This document shows positions 1-7,392 of a stretch of DNA of 64,000 bases, in pieces; the first letter of the stretch is position 1, and every line of letters begins with the position of its first letter. Where the stretch lies: positions 1-64,000 of the forward strand of contig NZ_SPNT01000011.1 in the NCBI RefSeq assembly GCF_004959855.1, given 5' to 3'. The DNA is from Nitratireductor sp. XY-223 (lineage in GTDB: Bacteria > Pseudomonadota > Alphaproteobacteria > Rhizobiales > Rhizobiaceae). The notes beneath the pieces are model-generated. The model had not been told where the DNA came from. It saw nothing but the letters and a program-made list of their open reading frames with translations, and did no database searches. The translations under genes were made by a program, and so were the position numbers.

Positions 1-505
1 AACCCTTGACGATCGGAATGTCGTCGCCCGGGAACTCATAGGTGTCGAGAAGCTCGCGCACTTCCATCTCGACAAGCTCAAGAAGCTCCTCGTCGTCGAC
101 CTGATCGACCTTGTTGAGGAAAACGACAATCGCCGGAACGCCGACCTGGCGGGCAAGCAGGATGTGCTCGCGCGTCTGCGGCATCGGACCGTCAGCGGCC
201 GATACAACCAGGATCGCACCGTCCATCTGCGCAGCGCCGGTGATCATGTTCTTCACATAGTCGGCGTGGCCGGGGCAGTCGACGTGGGCGTAGTGGCGCG
301 CATCCGTCTCATATTCGACATGGGCCGTCGAAATGGTGATGCCGCGGGCCTTTTCTTCCGGCGCGCCGTCAATCTCGTCATACGCCTTGAAGTCGCCAAA
401 GTACTTCGTGATCGCTGCCGTCAAAGACGTCTTGCCGTGGTCAACGTGACCAATCGTGCCGATGTTCACATGCGGCTTCGTTCTCTCAAATTTGCCTTTC
501 GCCAT
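1..505 (-). CDS. tuf: Elongation factor Tu, N-terminal part (runs off the window)
   Basis: Translational GTPase that delivers aminoacyl-tRNA to the ribosome. Only the first 168 codons are present; the 3' part lies beyond base 1. After the start the protein reads [20 protein letters not shown], followed by the G1 loop GHVDHGKT, switch I around RGITIS, the DCPGHADY G3 motif and NKVD of the G4 motif, all intact. The ATG is at 505-503 with an AGGA Shine-Dalgarno about 10 bases upstream. The same strand carries tRNA-Gly and tRNA-Tyr just upstream, an arrangement also known next to tufB in enterobacteria. Identification is certain for the part seen. Confidence 0.98.
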   Translation of the reverse strand, partial: MAKGKFERTKPHVNIGTIGHVDHGKTSLTAAITKYFGDFKAYDEIDGAPEEKARGITISTAHVEYETDARHYAHVDCPGHADYVKNMITGAAQMDGAILVVSAADGPMPQTREHILLARQVGVPAIVVFLNKVDQVDDEELLELVEMEVRELLDTYEFPGDDIPIVKG

Positions 506-773
506 GATATTCCAGTCCTGTCATACTCAAAGTTTGCACTAAGGCGCTCAAGATCGGGCGCTCCCGGCGAAGCGAACCCAGATGATCGAAGGCCAATAAG
601 GCTTTCAGCGCCGCGAAGCAAGACCAAATCGCTCCGCCGGCACAGATCGCCGGTCGTTCCCGTCGTTCAGCGCAGCTGCCCTTAAGATAGTAAGTTCTTA
701 CAAGAATTTAAGCGCCAGCCGTCTCGAGGCGGTCACGATCATCAGGCTGCGGGCAAATCGGTCGGCAGGTTGT

Positions 774-847
774 TGGAGCGGGTAGCGGGAATCGAACCCG
801 CATATTCAGCTTGGAAGGCTGCTGCTCTACCATTGAGCTATACCCGC
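774..847 (-). tRNA. tRNA-Gly (anticodon TCC)
   Basis: On the minus strand the acceptor arms GCGGGTA (847-841) and TACCCGC (784-778) pair fully, followed by discriminator T and an encoded CCA at 776-774. The anticodon loop CTTCCAA gives TCC. The T arm GGGTTCGATTCCC is canonical. Length is 74 nt including CCA. It lies 15 nt downstream of tRNA-Tyr and upstream of tuf, so the three are probably on one transcript. Confidence 0.97.
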
Positions 848-862
848 GCAGCCAGTGGGAGA

Positions 863-947
863 TGGTGGAGGGGGCTGGATTCGAACCAGCGTAGGCATAG
901 CCAACGGATTTACAGTCCGCCCCTTTTAACCGCTCAGGCACCCCTCC
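863..947 (-). tRNA. tRNA-Tyr (anticodon GTA)
   Basis: On the minus strand acceptor GGAGGGG (947-941) pairs with CCCCTCC (873-867), followed by discriminator A and encoded CCA at 865-863. The anticodon stem-loop GGACTGTAAATCC gives GTA. There is a long variable arm typical of class II bacterial tRNA-Tyr, and the T arm is GGTTCGAATCC. Length is 85 nt. It is the first element of the tRNA-Tyr / tRNA-Gly / tuf series. Confidence 0.97.
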
Positions 948-1160
948 AATTCCACTGACGGGGTCATGTGACAAGGCAAATGACCAATTCACGGCGGCTG
1001 TTGCCGGGTGAATCTGCGCCGGGGTTATGCAGGCAGCGCCGGTTTCTGTCAACACGCATTCGCGGAAATTTTCGGCATTGTACGACTGCCCTGATTTCAG
1101 CCGGTGAACAGGTGAACGAGTGCTTTGCCAAACCGCCTCGCACATCTATAAGGACCGGCC

Positions 1161-2015
1161 ATGAGCAATGACGAATCCGACGACCGCAAAGAGCGCGACA
1201 GCTACCATGCAAAACGGCGCAGGGCCTATCGTGATGCGAAGGCGGCGCAGTCGTCGGCGGCGCGTGGCAAGGGCACGGCCGGCGCCCGTGCCTTGCCGGA
1301 AAGCGTGATGCTTTACGGGCTGCACACCGTGCGCGCCGCGATCGACAATCCCGACCGGGTGATCATGCGCATGGCGGTCACACGCAACGCCCTCGCGCGT
1401 CTGGACATTGCCGATCCCGCGGCCCTGCCCTTCCCGGTCGAACTTGCGACGCCACAGGCGATCGACAAGATGCTGCCCGGAGACGCGATCCACCAGGGCG
1501 TCGTCGTGGAGGCTAAGCCGCTTGCGGCCCGCCGGATTTCAGATCTCGAAGACTGCCCTCTCCTGCTGGTCCTCGATCAGGTCACCGATCCGCACAATGT
1601 GGGCGCGATCATGCGCTCGGCCGTCGCGCTTGGCGCCGGCGCGATCATCACGACCATGCGGCACAGTCCGCAGGAATCGGGTGTGCTTGCCAAATCGGCC
1701 TCGGGTGCGCTGGAACTCATTACCCATATTCAGGTGGTCAATCTGGCGGAAGCCATCGAGGAACTGAACCGGCTCGGCTTCTTGACCGTCGGGCTCGACT
1801 CGGAGGGGCCGGAACAGCTCGAACGGTCCTTTTCCGGAAGCCGGATCGCGCTGATCCTCGGCGCCGAAGGCAAGGGCCTGCGCCAGAAGACCCGCCAGAC
1901 CGTCACGGCCCTTGCGCGCCTCGACATGCCGGGCGCCATCAGGTCGCTGAACGTCTCGAACGCGGCCGCGATCTCGCTTTACGCGGCGCGGCAGTTCCTC
2001 GATTCGCACTCATAA
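1161..2015 (+). CDS. rlmB: 23S rRNA 2'-O-ribose guanosine methyltransferase, SpoU/TrmH family
   Basis: Cytoplasmic SAM-dependent RNA methyltransferase of 284 aa. Residues 1-45 are a basic, low-complexity tail, then comes an N-terminal substrate-binding domain (about 48-120, beginning MLYGLHTVRAAI) and the SPOUT knot domain. Motif 2 LILGAEGKGLR and motif 3 LNVSNAAAISLYAAR are intact. The ATG has an AAGGA ribosome site 7-8 bases upstream. It faces the dehydrogenase gene with only 6 bp between the stop codons. RlmB (G2251 of 23S rRNA) is the best match in length and architecture. Another member of the TrmH family cannot be fully excluded from sequence alone. Confidence 0.88.
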   Translation: MSNDESDDRKERDSYHAKRRRAYRDAKAAQSSAARGKGTAGARALPESVMLYGLHTVRAAIDNPDRVIMRMAVTRNALARLDIADPAALPFPVELATPQAIDKMLPGDAIHQGVVVEAKPLAARRISDLEDCPLLLVLDQVTDPHNVGAIMRSAVALGAGAIITTMRHSPQESGVLAKSASGALELITHIQVVNLAEAIEELNRLGFLTVGLDSEGPEQLERSFSGSRIALILGAEGKGLRQKTRQTVTALARLDMPGAIRSLNVSNAAAISLYAARQFLDSHS

Positions 2016-2021
2016 AGAAGG

Positions 2022-2831
2022 TTACTGCGCAGTCCAACCGCCATCGACCGGCACCGACGTGCCGGTGATGTTGTGGGCGTGCCGGTGGCACAGCCAGACT
2101 GCGAGCGCGCCGATTTCCATCGGGTCCGACATGCGCAGTGACGGCTGCTTCTCGCGCAGGAGATCGGCAATTCCCTCCGTCCTGCCACCGCCCACCTGCT
2201 GGGTCCGGGCTTCGATCTGCGGCTCGATCAGGCTCGTCTCGGTCCAGCCCGGGCAGATGCAATTGACGGTGACGCCACCGGAGGCGCGGTCTCCCAGCGC
2301 CGCATATTCGAGCGCCGCGACCCGCGACATGCCGACCAGCCCGAACTTGGAGGCGACATAGGGCGCCTTCTCGCGCGAGGCGACGAGGCCGTGCACGGAG
2401 GCGATGTTGATGACACGCCCGTAACCGCGTTCGCCCATGGCGGGCATTGCAAGACGCATTGTGTGGAATGCGGCCGACAGGTTGACCGTGATAACCGCGT
2501 TCCAGGTCTCGGTGTCCGCATCCTCCAGCGACGTCGTCTTCTGGACACCGGCATTGTTGACCAGGATATCGACGCCGCCCCACTCGGCAGCTTCCCGCAT
2601 CATCGAACCGATCGCGCCTGGATCACGCAGATCGGCATTGAAAAAACGGACTTCAGCGGCACCGGCGTCGCGCACGGCGGTTTCTGCACTTTCGATGGTC
2701 GCGGCGTCTCCAAGCCCGTGGATGGCGACGCGGCAGCCGGCTCCGCCCAGCGCCTCGGCGATCGCCAGACCGATGCCTTGTGTCGATCCTGTCACCAGCG
2801 CCGCTTTGTCCTGAAGAAACCGGTCCGTCAT
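2022..2831 (-). CDS. bdhA: 3-hydroxybutyrate dehydrogenase, SDR family
   Basis: NAD-dependent short-chain dehydrogenase of 269 aa. The Rossmann glycine motif TGSTQGIG is at about 14-21, NNAG at 92-95, and the catalytic residues are Ser145, Tyr158 and Lys162 (YVASK). The stretch SVHGLVAS just before the active-site Tyr is characteristic of D-3-hydroxybutyrate dehydrogenases, which interconvert 3-hydroxybutyrate and acetoacetate in PHB or ketone-body use. The gene starts 4 bp after the stop of an acyl-CoA ligase, so the two form an operon. The family call is certain; the substrate is inferred from the HGLVAS signature. Confidence 0.88.
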   Translation of the reverse strand: MTDRFLQDKAALVTGSTQGIGLAIAEALGGAGCRVAIHGLGDAATIESAETAVRDAGAAEVRFFNADLRDPGAIGSMMREAAEWGGVDILVNNAGVQKTTSLEDADTETWNAVITVNLSAAFHTMRLAMPAMGERGYGRVINIASVHGLVASREKAPYVASKFGLVGMSRVAALEYAALGDRASGGVTVNCICPGWTETSLIEPQIEARTQQVGGGRTEGIADLLREKQPSLRMSDPMEIGALAVWLCHRHAHNITGTSVPVDGGWTAQ

Positions 2832-2835
2832 CTTT

Positions 2836-4368
2836 CTATTCGTCCTTTGCTTCCAGCATGCGGCGCAGTTCCGTCTTCAGCACCTTGCCGTAATTGTTCT
2901 TGGGCAGTTCGTCGATGAAGCGGTAGTGCTTCGGACGCTTGAACCGGGCAATGTTCTCCAGGCAGTGCGCGTCCAGGGCTTCGCCGTCGACATCCGCATC
3001 GGCGTGGGAAACGATGAATGCGACAACCACCTCACCCCATTCGGGATGGGCCTTGCCGACGACGCTTGCCTCGCGGATGCCGGGAAAGCGCAGGAGGACC
3101 TCCTCGATCTCCCGCGGGTAGATGTTGCTGCCGCCGGATATGATCACGTCCTTGGACCGGTCCTTGAGGGTGAGAAAACCGTCCTCGTCCATGGCGCCCA
3201 TGTCGCCGGTCCACAGCCAGCCGTCGCGCAGCGTTTCGGCGGTCGCCGATTCATTGCGCCAATACCCGGCCATGACCGTCGCGCCGCGCACCAGGATTTC
3301 CCCGGTCTCGCCCGCCGGCAGTGTGCGCCCGTCTCGTCCGGCAATGCGCACCTCGACGCATGAATGCGCCGTTCCGACCGATGCCAGGCGCTCGCGCCAG
3401 CGCGGATGGGTCCGGTCGGCGATCGTATCGCGCGGCAGAGCGGTGATGGTCATCGGCGATTCGCCCTGGCCGTAGATCTGGCAGAACCGCGGCCCGAACA
3501 CGTCGACGGCCTCGATAACGTCCTCGAGATACATCGGTCCGCCGCCGTAGACGATGGTGCGGATCCCCTGCCCGTCCATGTTCTGCGCCTTTGCCGCGTC
3601 GACAAGCCGCCGCACCATCGTCGGGGCCGCGAACATGTGCACGTCCTGAAGCTCTTCAGCGAGGCCGAGAATCTCGCCGGCATCGAAACCGCCGGACCGA
3701 GGCACCACGTGGCGCGCGCCCTTCATGACATGCTGGATGCTGTAGATGCCGGCGCCGTGGGAAATGGGCGCCGCATAAAGGGCGGCATCGTCCGGCGAGA
3801 CCGGATCGACGTCGACAAAGTAAGAAAATGCCATCGCCTGCAGATTGCCGTGCGTGAGCATCACGCCTTTCGGGCGGCCGGTGGTTCCGGACGTGTAGAA
3901 CAGCCATGCGAGGTCATCGGCGGACCGTTCGACGGGATCGATCGCCGCAAACCCTGTCCGCAGGCTGTCGAAGTCATCCCCGTTTATGGCGACCAGCTTG
4001 CAGCCATCGCCGGACAGGCGACGCGTCAGATCCGGCAGGGATCCGGGATCGCAAAGGGCCAGCCGTGCACCGGCGTCCTCCATGATCCAGGCAGCCTCCG
4101 CAGCATGCAGCTTCGCATTGATCGGAACGGCGACCGCTCCGGCGTGCCAGATGCCGTGGAGCAGTTCCAAATAGGCCAGTGAATTGCGTGCGAAGATCGC
4201 AACGCGGTCACCGGGCGCAATACCCTCACGCGCGCGCAGGCCGCCCGCAATCGATCCGACACGGCGCGAGAATTCGCGGTAGTCCGCCGCCGCGTCGGTG
4301 CCGACCAGCAGCGCGGGCCGGTCGGGATGCAACTGTGCGGTTCGCTGCAGCCAGATGGCGAGATTCAT
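2836..4368 (-). CDS. AMP-forming acyl-CoA synthetase (substrate unknown)
   Basis: Class I adenylate-forming ligase of 510 aa that activates a carboxylic acid to acyl-AMP and then acyl-CoA. The P-loop-like motif YTSGTTGRPKGV is near residue 155, the A5 region reads YGQGESP (the usual YGxTE threonine is Gly), the A7 motif is WTGD, the hinge region is KDRSKDVIISGG, and the C-terminal catalytic Lys sits in NNYGKVLK. It is the upstream gene of a two-gene operon with 3-hydroxybutyrate dehydrogenase, which suggests a short- or medium-chain acid such as acetoacetate or a hydroxy acid, but that is inference. A long-chain fatty acid ligase or malonyl-CoA synthetase remain possible. Confidence 0.85.
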   Translation of the reverse strand: MNLAIWLQRTAQLHPDRPALLVGTDAAADYREFSRRVGSIAGGLRAREGIAPGDRVAIFARNSLAYLELLHGIWHAGAVAVPINAKLHAAEAAWIMEDAGARLALCDPGSLPDLTRRLSGDGCKLVAINGDDFDSLRTGFAAIDPVERSADDLAWLFYTSGTTGRPKGVMLTHGNLQAMAFSYFVDVDPVSPDDAALYAAPISHGAGIYSIQHVMKGARHVVPRSGGFDAGEILGLAEELQDVHMFAAPTMVRRLVDAAKAQNMDGQGIRTIVYGGGPMYLEDVIEAVDVFGPRFCQIYGQGESPMTITALPRDTIADRTHPRWRERLASVGTAHSCVEVRIAGRDGRTLPAGETGEILVRGATVMAGYWRNESATAETLRDGWLWTGDMGAMDEDGFLTLKDRSKDVIISGGSNIYPREIEEVLLRFPGIREASVVGKAHPEWGEVVVAFIVSHADADVDGEALDAHCLENIARFKRPKHYRFIDELPKNNYGKVLKTELRRMLEAKDE

Positions 4369-4541
4369 GGATCCTCCCTCACACCGGGCCTGTCCTTACG
4401 GAGCTTCCGCGGTGCTGCCAATCCGTATTTCTACTATGATTTCGCGCTTTTTTGGACGCACCGATACGGCTTGCCTTGCGAACAAGTGCAACCGAGCAAG
4501 ACCGTTGTGCGTGTAAACGAAATGCGGGAATTTAACGTGGG

Positions 4542-4617
<76 letters not shown>

Positions 4618-4764
4618 ATAGCGTGCAATTAACATAAATCCTGCGCGAGTAAAGTAAATTAAAAGCGAAGATGATGGTTTATTCGCCGGATCGCTGCTAA
4701 CCCCTTGTCGTAAGTGCCGTTTCTCGCCATGTTAGGCGCGAATTCAACCCGGAACCGGATGCCG

Positions 4765-5538
4765 ATGACGCGCAAGCTCTCCACCTTGTCCTTCATATCG
4801 AGCGAGACCGAGAGCGCGCGCGCAGCCGCCCGTCATCTTGCAACGCTCTACGGCCAGACGGACCCGGAACAGGCCGACGTCGTGGTGGCGCTCGGCGGCG
4901 ACGGATTCATGCTCCAGACACTCCACGACACCATGGATTCCGGCAAGCTGATCTACGGCATGAACCAGGGTTCCGTCGGCTTTCTTTTGAACGAATACCG
5001 GGAAGAGGATCTGCGCGAGCGGATCAATGCCGCCGTCGAACACCATATCCACCCGCTTGAGATGACGGCCGTCGATAGCGAGGGAAATACCGTCCGCGCC
5101 TATGCCATCAACGAGGTGTCGCTGCTGCGCCAGTCCTACCAGGCAGCGAAGCTGCGGGTGCTGGTCGACGACCGGGTGCGGATCGAGGAACTGATCTGCG
5201 ACGGGCTGATGGTGGCGACGCCGGCGGGCTCGACAGCGTACAACCTTTCCGCCCACGGACCGATCCTGCCGCTCGAGGCGCCGCTGCTGGCTTTGACGCC
5301 GGTCAGCCCGTTTCGTCCGCGGCGTTGGCGCGGCGCCCTTTTGCCCAATCGCGTGACGGTGGACATCGAGGTCCTTGAGGCGGACAAGCGTCCGGTCAAC
5401 GCCGTTGCCGACCACACGGAGGTCAAGTCCGTGCAAAAGGTGACCGTGCGCGAGTCGGACAAGGTAACGGCCAGGATCCTGTCCGATCCGGACCACAGCT
5501 GGGACGACCGGATTCTGGCCGAACAGTTTCTTTATTGA
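4765..5538 (+). CDS. nadK: NAD kinase
   Basis: Phosphorylates NAD to NADP in the cytoplasm. With the ATG at 4765 the protein is 257 aa and starts MTRKLSTLSFISSE, the usual start of rhizobial NadK; in-frame ATGs at 4714 and 4759 would add residues without homology to the fold. The catalytic GGDG motif (ALGGDGFML), the NE motif and CDGLMVATPAGSTAYNLSA are intact. The following small secreted-protein gene begins 39 bp downstream on the same strand. No strong Shine-Dalgarno precedes any of the three starts, so the exact start is uncertain. Confidence 0.93.
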   Translation: MTRKLSTLSFISSETESARAAARHLATLYGQTDPEQADVVVALGGDGFMLQTLHDTMDSGKLIYGMNQGSVGFLLNEYREEDLRERINAAVEHHIHPLEMTAVDSEGNTVRAYAINEVSLLRQSYQAAKLRVLVDDRVRIEELICDGLMVATPAGSTAYNLSAHGPILPLEAPLLALTPVSPFRPRRWRGALLPNRVTVDIEVLEADKRPVNAVADHTEVKSVQKVTVRESDKVTARILSDPDHSWDDRILAEQFLY

Positions 5539-5577
5539 CGCACAACTCCGCATGTTTGGAGTAGGAGGTGTAGAACA

Positions 5578-6120
5578 ATGCGATCCGTTTCGATTTTTGC
5601 CAAAATCTGCCGAACGTCGGCGATCGGGCTGTTTGCCGCCCTGCTCGCGGCTACGGCAAGCCCGGTCGTCGCATCCGAGGCGCCCGAGGTCATGGCGACA
5701 ACGACGCCGGCGCGCGTCCTGGCGGTTGTCAGCGGCGGTTTCTGGTCCGATCAGGTCAGCGCCGAGGAAAACTCCGATTCCGAATCGACGGCGGAAAACA
5801 CCGAAAAGCAGAACCGCCGCGGCTACTACCGCTCAATCGCCGTGCGCTCGCAGGACAACACGTCGCGCCTTTTCCTGCAGCGGATCTGGCTCAGCGAGGA
5901 CGGACCGACATTGCTCGATACACGCGAAATCGTCGCGTTGTCCGAGATGAAGGCCTATATCACGGACATGCGGCCGGAAGACTCGACCGGCATCGCCAAG
6001 CTGCCGGGCTTCGTCACCTTCGTTTATCTCAAGCGCGATCCGTCGACGGCCGAACCCGACACGTGGGAGCTGTTCGTGGATGAATTCGGAGACGTGGCTT
6101 TCACGCCGGCGACAAATTAG
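5578..6120 (+). CDS. Predicted secreted/periplasmic protein of unknown function
   Basis: Protein of 180 aa with a clear N-terminal signal peptide: basic start, hydrophobic core IGLFAALLAATA and likely cleavage after VVAS near residue 33. The mature part has an acidic Ser/Glu-rich linker (about residues 62-78) followed by a compact domain of alternating strands ending FVDEFGDVAFTP. A strong GGAGG ribosome site precedes the ATG. It lies 39 bp behind nadK and converges on prfB (gap 9 bp). I do not recognise a family. No cysteines are expected to form a disulfide in the mature part. Confidence 0.75.
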   Translation: MRSVSIFAKICRTSAIGLFAALLAATASPVVASEAPEVMATTTPARVLAVVSGGFWSDQVSAEENSDSESTAENTEKQNRRGYYRSIAVRSQDNTSRLFLQRIWLSEDGPTLLDTREIVALSEMKAYITDMRPEDSTGIAKLPGFVTFVYLKRDPSTAEPDTWELFVDEFGDVAFTPATN

Positions 6121-6129
6121 AGCAGCGCG

Positions 6130-7258
6130 CTAGTCGATATCCTCGACCACGTCATCGCCGCCATGGACCCGGTGCGCGAGCGCCGCTTCCATGAATCCGT
6201 CAAGATCGCCATCGAGCACATCCTGGGGGCTGGTGCTCTCCGTTCCGGTGCGCAGGTCCTTGACGAGCTGATAGGGCTGCAGGACGTATGAGCGGATCTG
6301 GTGGCCCCAGCCGATCTCGGTCTTGGCGGCTTCCTGTTCGTTCGCTTCCGCCTCCCGCTTCTTCAGCTCTTCTTCGTAAAGGCGCGAACGCAGCATTTCC
6401 CACGCGGTCGCCCGGTTCTTGTGCTGGGAGCGTTCGTTCTGGCACTGGACGACGATGTTGGTCGGGATGTGGGTTATGCGAACGGCGGAGTCGGTCGTGT
6501 TGACGTGCTGTCCGCCGGCACCCGATGCCCGGTAGGTGTCGATCCGCACCTCCGAATCCGGAATATCGATCTCGATGGTGTCGTCGATGACGGGATAGAC
6601 CCAGATCGACGAGAACGAGGTGTGACGGCGCGCCTGGCTGTCGAACGGCGATATGCGCACGAGGCGATGAACGCCGGATTCCGTCTTCAGCCAGCCATAG
6701 GCATTGTGGCCCTTGACCAGCAGCGTCGCCGACTTGATCCCGGCTTCCTCCCCGTCGTGGACCTCAAGGACCTCGACCTTCATGTTGCGCTTTTCGGCCC
6801 AGCGGCTGTACATGCGCATCAACATCTGGGCCCAGTCCTGGCTTTCCGTTCCGCCGGCGCCGGAGTGGATCTCCACATAGGTGTCGTTGGAATCCGCCTC
6901 GCCGGAAAGCAGGATATCGATCTGCCGCCGGTCGATTTCGGACTTCATGGCGCGCAGCGCGTCCTCGGCCTCGCGCACGACGTCGTCGTCGCCCTCTTCC
7001 TCGCCGAGTTCGATCAGGCCGATATTGTCATCGAGCCGCGATTCCAGATCGCGCAGGCGCGAGATGTTTTCCTCGAGCTGCTGACGCTCGCGCATCAGTT
7101 TCTGGGCCTCCTGCGGATCATTCCATATGTCCGCGTCCTCGGCCTTGACGTTCAGGAATTCCAGTCGTTTGAGCGCCTGATCCCAGTCAAAGATGCCTCC
7201 TCAGCAGGCTTATGGCCTGCCTGATTTCGTCGACGATAACCTGAATTTCAGAGCGCAT
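6130..7258 (-). CDS. prfB: Peptide chain release factor 2, with programmed +1 frameshift
   Basis: Recognises UGA and UAA stop codons and releases the nascent chain. The reading frame is split: it starts at ATG 7258, runs 23 codons to an in-frame TGA at 7189-7187, and continues after skipping T7189 as 7188-6130, giving 375 aa, the normal RF2 length. After the shift the protein continues [18 protein letters not shown], typical for RF2. The anticodon-like SPF motif is at about residues 203-205 and the catalytic GGQ at about 248-250. Expression is autoregulated: low RF2 lets the ribosome slip instead of terminating. It is not a sequencing error, because the slip site matches the known RF2 recoding signal. 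Confidence 0.97.
7186..7204 (-). promoter_or_regulatory. prfB +1 recoding site
   Basis: Read on the minus strand, the internal Shine-Dalgarno AGGAGG (7201-7196) is followed by CAT, the slippery CTT (7192-7190) and the stop TGA with C next (7189-7186). This is the arrangement known for E. coli prfB, where ribosomes slip from CUU UGA to UUU GAC. The spacing between the internal SD and CTT is three bases, as required for efficient shifting. Confidence 0.95.
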
Positions 7259-7392
7259 TGTGCTTCTTTTTTCCTTTTTTGATAACGCCTTGGCGAGCCG
7301 GATACCGCGCGGCGCGCCGGACCATAATCATCCGTCCGCGGCAAGTAAAGGCGCGTTGGAACCGCGCCCGCCGTTTTCATCGGTATGAGTTG

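Noticed and set aside
708-1145. Open frames across tRNA-Gly and tRNA-Tyr on both strands
   Set aside because: They read through the tRNA genes (typical false peptides such as GVPERLKGADCKSVGYAYAG) and have no ribosome site.
7095-7258. prfB as a frameshifted pseudogene
   Set aside because: The break matches the programmed RF2 frameshift exactly and the reconstructed length is normal.
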